Source: Hymenobacter sediminicola (GTDB lineage Bacteria > Bacteroidota > Bacteroidia > Cytophagales > Hymenobacteraceae). Taken from it: 64,000 nt of DNA. The stretch is from contig NZ_CP060202.1 in assembly GCF_014250515.1 (NCBI RefSeq), positions 4,041,501 to 4,105,500 of the forward strand, read 5' to 3'. Shown in pieces: positions 60,528 to 64,000 of this stretch; position 1 is the stretch's first letter; every line of letters begins with the position of its first letter. The notes below the pieces were generated by a model. It did not search any database, was not told where the DNA came from, and worked only from the letters and a program-made list of their open reading frames with translations. Made by a program: the position numbers and the translations under genes.

Positions 60528-61094
60528 CTAGAAGGTGTCATCTTCACTATTGTGCAGCGAGGATGTTGTGCCACGATATACCGATTCGCTGCTGGACTTC
60601 CATTTGGACTCACCTTTAGGCGTGTAGCGCGAGTCACTGGCTACCGATGTTTTGCCGCTTTTGCCGCGCAGCGCCAGCCAGCTCAAACCGCTTACCAGTA
60701 AAGCACCACCAACTACCTTTTGGGTAGTCGAGAGGCTATTCACTTGCTCCAATGCTTTGTTTCCAAAGTCCTTGAGCGACTGGGGCAGTTGATCTACACT
60801 CTTAGCCCACTGCTCCTGGTCGAGCCAGGATTTGCGCTGGGTATCCTGATTTTGCTCGTTCTGATTGGCAGGTGTAGTGCTTTCTGCCTGTGGTTGGCGC
60901 GAAGCAGCGCTATTGGAAGTTGAGGTGGGCTGCTGGTTCTGACGGCCGGAAGAAGCACTATTAGATGTGTTTCCTGAGGGAGTAGCTGAACCGCTGGTGG
61001 AAGGAGTAGTAGACTGCGAAGCGGGCTTGTTGGCGGCGCTGGAAGACGAGGAAGAAGACGTGCCGGAATTCGGCTGGTTTTGCTTGTTGTCCAT
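60528..61094 (-). CDS. Ser/Thr/Gln-rich membrane protein, unknown function
   Basis: 188 residues. The first 90 are low complexity: runs of Ser, then Thr/Pro/Asn/Gln repeats (PSTSGSATPSGNTSNSASSG, AESTTPANQNEQNQDTQ). A short amphipathic stretch (QEQWAKSVDQLPQSLKDFGNKALEQVNSL) follows, then one membrane helix at about 128-141 (VVGGALLVSGLSWLALRG) and a basic, Ser-rich tail. No signal peptide is seen. The disordered-linker-plus-helix layout suggests an anchored or adhesive role, but this is a guess. It is convergent with the BLUF gene. Confidence 0.6.
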   Translation of the reverse strand: MDNKQNQPNSGTSSSSSSSAANKPASQSTTPSTSGSATPSGNTSNSASSGRQNQQPTSTSNSAASRQPQAESTTPANQNEQNQDTQRKSWLDQEQWAKSVDQLPQSLKDFGNKALEQVNSLSTTQKVVGGALLVSGLSWLALRGKSGKTSVASDSRYTPKGESKWKSSSESVYRGTTSSLHNSEDDTF

Positions 61095-61376
61095 GATAAT
61101 GAAAGAGTAAGGAGTACAACTAAGTAACGGAGCGGCCTTCCGGCTGCTCCTGCCCTCTATTCGAGAAAACCTTCTTTTGGGTTGCGGATCAGACGTATGG
61201 GTTTTTGGCTTACGGCTTCCTCCGGGTCACATATTTCGCCTGCTAATGCCACCAGCCAGCCGATAGCGCCGCTTTCTGCCTCCAAATGAGGCACTGCCGA
61301 AAAACTTCTGCGCTACCTAGGCGTTTCTGCGTAGGCCGCCGGTAAGCGCGGCCTTTATTCGTTTTTGAACAGCAGT

Positions 61377-62111
61377 ATGCAGCAGCGTTTTCAAGATAAA
61401 GTGTGCTTCGTGACGGGCGCTACTTCCGGTATTGGAAGGGCCGTAGCAGTCCAGATGGCTCAGGAAGGGGGCCGAGTGGCCATACTAGGCCGCGACGCAC
61501 AGGAGGGCCGAGACGTAGTGCGTGAGATAAAAGCGGCTGGAGGAACGGCTATGTTTATCCGTACAGACGTGGGCCGCGATGCGCAACTAGTGGCAGCCGT
61601 AAACAAAACGCTGGCTGCTTGGCATAAAATAGACGTTCTGGTCAGCAATGCCGGTATGATGACCTTCGATACCATCCTTACGCTCAAGCCCAAGAGCTGG
61701 GACACGCTTTTGCAGGTGAATCTGCGCAGTTTGTTTCGGCTCACGCAGTTGTGTCTGCCGCATATGAAGCACGGCAGTATCGTGGCCGTCAGTTCGGTAC
61801 ATGCCCATCAGACTACTCCCAACGTTATTCCATACGCCACCAGCAAGGGCGCCATTGAGGCCTTTGTACGGGGCTTGAGTCAGGAAATTCCGCACACGCA
61901 CACTCGCATCAATGCTGTAGCGCCTGGTGCCGTGGATACGCCAATGCTTTGGAGCAACCCGAACGTGAAGAGCGGCAAAGAGAAAATCACTGGTCAGGTA
62001 GGCACTCCTGAAGAGTTGTCGGCCGCCATTTGCTTCTTGGCTTCCTCCGAAGCCAGCTTCATCAACGGCACCACTCTGGTAGCTGACGGTGGGCGTCTGG
62101 CAACTTTATAG
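61377..62111 (+). CDS. Short-chain dehydrogenase/reductase
   Basis: 244 residues from the ATG at 61377 (MQQRFQDKVCFVTGATSGIG). Classical SDR: nucleotide-binding TGATSGIG (13-20), VSNAGMMTF, then the catalytic Ser in VAVSSVHAH, Tyr153 and Lys157 in YATSKGAIEAF, and the late VAPGAVDTPML. The C-terminus FLASSEASFINGTTLVADGG fits 3-oxoacyl-ACP reductase or glucose-1-dehydrogenase-like members. Coenzyme preference and substrate are unknown. Confidence 0.92.
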   Translation: MQQRFQDKVCFVTGATSGIGRAVAVQMAQEGGRVAILGRDAQEGRDVVREIKAAGGTAMFIRTDVGRDAQLVAAVNKTLAAWHKIDVLVSNAGMMTFDTILTLKPKSWDTLLQVNLRSLFRLTQLCLPHMKHGSIVAVSSVHAHQTTPNVIPYATSKGAIEAFVRGLSQEIPHTHTRINAVAPGAVDTPMLWSNPNVKSGKEKITGQVGTPEELSAAICFLASSEASFINGTTLVADGGRLATL

Positions 62112-62147
62112 AGCCCTAACGCTGCTCAGCACCTGTACAATTACCTC

Positions 62148-62178
62148 CGGATAGGCTACTCACTGAGTAGCCTATCCG
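62148..62178 (+). terminator. Hairpin after the SDR gene
   Basis: CGGATAGGCTACTC/GAGTAGCCTATCCG, 14 perfect pairs with a three-base loop, then GCTTTATG. Also lies just beyond the 3' end of the convergent mini-zincin gene. Confidence 0.75.
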
Positions 62179-62180
62179 CT

Positions 62181-62543
62181 TTATGTTGCCTTCGGGCCTT
62201 GGTGCATGGTAGCCGGGTCGGGCAGAGGGCGGCCTTGTGCGTATTGTGCCGCATTTCGGTGGCCTGCTTCACGGGCCTGCGCTTCAAAAGGAATGTTATA
62301 GTACCCGTGCCGGGCCCACCCCACCATGTATCGCCACAGAAACCCCAACCGGCCATATTCCTGAAACTGGCGGATATGCTCCATTTCGTGCGCCACCCAA
62401 TACGGATCATTTAAAAACTCTTCTTTAGTGGCTCCACTCAAATGAATGCTATTACCGAGCACCATAGCCACGCTACGCGTGCCCAGTTTGAGGCGGGCAA
62501 TACGGGCCAAAGGTGAGTTTTCAATAATGCGCGGAGAGGTCAT
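62181..62543 (-). CDS. Small zincin-like protein (DUF4157-like HExxH)
   Basis: 120 residues, no signal peptide. A metalloprotease-type HExxH is visible as HEMEH with His52, Glu53, His56 (WVAHEMEHIRQFQEYG), followed at typical distance by a possible third ligand in NIPFEAQAREAGHRNA (gluzincin-like). The rest is a short helical core (RLGFLWRYMVGWARHGYY). It resembles the DUF4157 core known from toxin and eCIS contexts, but no such cluster is nearby. It is probably a stand-alone peptidase-like domain of unknown activity. Confidence 0.72.
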   Translation of the reverse strand: MTSPRIIENSPLARIARLKLGTRSVAMVLGNSIHLSGATKEEFLNDPYWVAHEMEHIRQFQEYGRLGFLWRYMVGWARHGYYNIPFEAQAREAGHRNAAQYAQGRPLPDPATMHQGPKAT

Positions 62544-62849
62544 GAGGCAAGAGAAAAACAGGGCGGAGTATACGCACCAAACAGCCTATACGGTTACACA
62601 GGTTGCACGTATTATCAAATAATAAATTGCCTTTAAATAAGAACTTTGTCAAAAACGGCAGGCAAAACTAGGCTAGTCCAAAATTTTAGGCCTAGCTTTA
62701 ACCATCGGCGGAAATAGAGCCTGCTCTTTTTCGTCGTTTTTTCACCGATTTACGCTTCCTTTTTTCATCCGCTTCTATCGACGAAAGAAGTACTTCCCGG
62801 TTCCATCGGCCCCTACCGAAAACCGATTTTGCCACCTCCACGACGGACA
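62544..62849. other. Intergenic region before the NlpC/P60 gene
   Basis: 306 bases. An imperfect CTAGGC/GCCTAG inverted repeat sits at 62668-62695. T-rich stretches lie further down (around 62750-62765). I see no clear -7 element, tRNA or terminator. Confidence 0.5.
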
Positions 62850-63452
62850 ATGAAGAATATTTCCCTGTATTGCCTCGCCGCGGCCGCCATGGCCCTCTCT
62901 TTCCTCTTCGAACAAGCTCCTTCTACCGCTACCTCCGCTTCGGCCCCTGTACATGCTGAAGCGTCCTTCCTGTCTGGTTTCTCACTTGACGAGGAAGAAA
63001 AGCCTGCCGCCGCTGCCAGCGACTCCGCTGCATACGACTATTACGGCCAGGCTCTCGGACTCCGCCTGGCCCGCACCGAGAATACTACTCTGCTCCGCAC
63101 CGTACTTGACTGGATGGGCACCCCCTACCGCTACGGCAGCAACAGCAAAAAAGGCACCGACTGCTCCGGTTTTGTAACCCGCGTATTCAAAGAAGTATAC
63201 GGCATCACGCTGCAACGCAGCTCCCGCTCCATGTTTCAGAGCGTGAAGCGAGTAGACAAGGACGAAATGGAAACCGGTGATTTGGTTTTCTTCCGTCGTG
63301 GCCCGGGCCAGCCGATTTACCACGTAGGCATCTACCTGAAAGATGGCAAGTTTGCTCATTCTGCTACCAACGGTGGCGTGATGGTCAGCTCCCTGAACCA
63401 GGCGTATTACCACCGCAACTTCTACGCTGCCGGCCGTGTGGCCACCAACTAA
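62850..63452 (+). CDS. NlpC/P60 cell-wall endopeptidase
   Basis: 200 residues from the ATG at 62850 (MKNISLYCLAAAAMALSFLF): signal sequence, then an Ala/Ser/Glu-rich linker (about 25-70). The NlpC/P60 domain has catalytic Cys105 in GTDCSGFVTRVFKE, His158 in YHVGIYLKDG, and a third polar residue near His170 in FAHSATNGGVMVSSL. It likely cleaves peptidoglycan peptides (D-Glu-mDAP type) in the periplasm. A terminator follows at 63476. Confidence 0.92.
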   Translation: MKNISLYCLAAAAMALSFLFEQAPSTATSASAPVHAEASFLSGFSLDEEEKPAAAASDSAAYDYYGQALGLRLARTENTTLLRTVLDWMGTPYRYGSNSKKGTDCSGFVTRVFKEVYGITLQRSSRSMFQSVKRVDKDEMETGDLVFFRRGPGQPIYHVGIYLKDGKFAHSATNGGVMVSSLNQAYYHRNFYAAGRVATN

Positions 63453-63475
63453 CAGGCTTGCGTACTGGCTATTTG

Positions 63476-63508
63476 ATGCCTCGCTCCTTTCCGGGCGGGG
63501 CATTTTTA
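63476..63508 (+). terminator. Terminator after the NlpC/P60 gene
   Basis: ATGCCTCGC pairs with GCGGGGCAT (one G-T pair), then TTTTTATT. Confidence 0.72.
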
Positions 63509-63619
63509 TTGGTAGTCTGCCCGCGGATAACCATTTTGCGGCGAAACAGTATAGGCAGGCAGTAGCCCTATGCTTTACCAGCGCAGGGACCCAACCTTAC
63601 GTTCTCTCCTTTTCCCGTT

Positions 63620-64000
63620 ATGGATAAGCAAACCCCCAAAGGCGAACAAGTAGCTGATTCGCCAGTATTCAAAAAGTTCGTTGGCAAGGCGGAGGAATAC
63701 ATCAAGAAGCCCACCCGCATCAAGCAACTGCTGAACGATGCCTACGAGAAGGCCAGCGAGAAAAACGACATAGGCAGCCTGGCGCACGAAGCCTGGGAAA
63801 CACTGCAGACACTGTTTCGTCTTATTCGTGCTTCGGTTTCAGGCGAGTACACCGGCCTGCCCACCAGCACCGTCGTAGCAGCCGTAGCGGTTACTATCTA
63901 TTTCATGAGCCCCATCGACCTGATTCCGGATTTTATTCCGGTGCTGGGCCTGCTGGATGATGTGGCACTAGTAGCGTGGTTCAGCTCTACCATTAAGGAG
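63620..64000 (+). CDS. YkvA-family (DUF1232) protein, partial at right edge
   Basis: 127 residues seen, running off the window. ATG at 63620 (MDKQTPKGEQVADSPVFKKF). A polar helical N-terminus is followed by the DUF1232 signature IYFMSPIDLIPDFIPVLGLLDDVALV, a hydrophobic helix-turn with conserved Pro-Ile-Asp and Pro-Asp-Phe. Function is unknown; the family is broadly distributed and membrane-associated. Confidence 0.85.
   Translation, partial: MDKQTPKGEQVADSPVFKKFVGKAEEYIKKPTRIKQLLNDAYEKASEKNDIGSLAHEAWETLQTLFRLIRASVSGEYTGLPTSTVVAAVAVTIYFMSPIDLIPDFIPVLGLLDDVALVAWFSSTIKE

Noticed and set aside
1..64000. CRISPR arrays, insertion sequences, prophage or integrase genes
   Set aside because: No spaced direct repeats, transposase motifs, integrase motifs or tRNA-flanking direct repeats were seen while reading the window.

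Overview
The window looks like a chromosomal segment of a Bacteroidota bacterium, most likely a Hymenobacter-type member of the Cytophagales. This is inferred from moderately high GC, the Bacteroidota promoter -7 element (TAnnTTTG) in front of many genes, and family markers: MurF-Alr fusion, DUF6089 proteins, an ExbB-ExbD-ExbD-TonB operon with a PstS-like lipoprotein, CarboxypepD_reg-like/DUF5686 outer-membrane proteins and YfhO. It reads as core genome. I saw no phage, IS element, CRISPR array, plasmid gene or integration site.

Layout. 1-2.3 kb: phosphoglucosamine mutase (cut by the left edge) and MazG, divergent. 2.6-9.7 kb: a Ton energy-transduction cluster (ExbB, two ExbD, two TonB paralogues, a small membrane protein, a PstS-like lipoprotein, a TPR protein). 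9.8-20.6 kb, minus strand: RluD-type pseudouridine synthase, then an envelope-biogenesis cluster transcribed from CBS protein through a second Omp85 protein, NAD kinase, two DUF6089 barrels, UppS and BamA to two Skp chaperones. 20.8-23.4 kb, minus: TrpG/PabA-type amidotransferase, alpha/beta hydrolase, CvpA, YqeY. 23.5-30.8 kb, plus: PdxJ, MnmH and SelD (selenium use for tRNA), a PH-like membrane protein, a TPR histidine kinase, an alpha/beta hydrolase and an RsmI-like methyltransferase. 30.8-33.3 kb, minus: FeoB and FeoA. 33.5-39.6 kb: a CarboxypepD_reg-like protein, an OmpA lipoprotein, a hydrolase-fold protein with a replaced nucleophile, and a lone TonB-dependent receptor. 40-46.4 kb: MurF-Alr fusion, a RarD-like transporter, and a response regulator/PAS histidine kinase pair. 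46.8-58.5 kb: YfhO, DUF6624, an ACC deaminase/D-cysteine desulfhydrase homologue, a GT39-like protein, DUF4230, RecX, an EamA transporter, a DUF5686 protein, DUF4834 and an FkbM methyltransferase. 58.6-64 kb: tRNA-Thr(CGT), a small lipoprotein, a BLUF blue-light sensor, a Ser-rich membrane protein, an SDR, a mini-zincin, an NlpC/P60 hydrolase and a YkvA protein cut by the right edge.

How the genes work together. Most of the window serves the envelope. The Ton complex would power receptors such as the one at 36.8-39.6 kb. Skp and BamA insert outer-membrane proteins, UppS and MurF-Alr feed peptidoglycan synthesis, and FeoAB imports ferrous iron.

No obviously new multi-gene system stands out. 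The points most worth a second look are the hydrolase-fold protein with Gly in the nucleophile position, the Ton cluster with an orphan PstS-like lipoprotein, the extra Omp85 protein directly abutting the CBS gene, a complete single-domain BLUF photoreceptor, two near-identical promoter-like segments flanking the upstream region of the receptor gene, and several genes whose -7 elements lie so close to the start codon that their mRNAs should be nearly leaderless. Start codons were chosen by eye from conserved N-termini, signal peptides and promoter positions.
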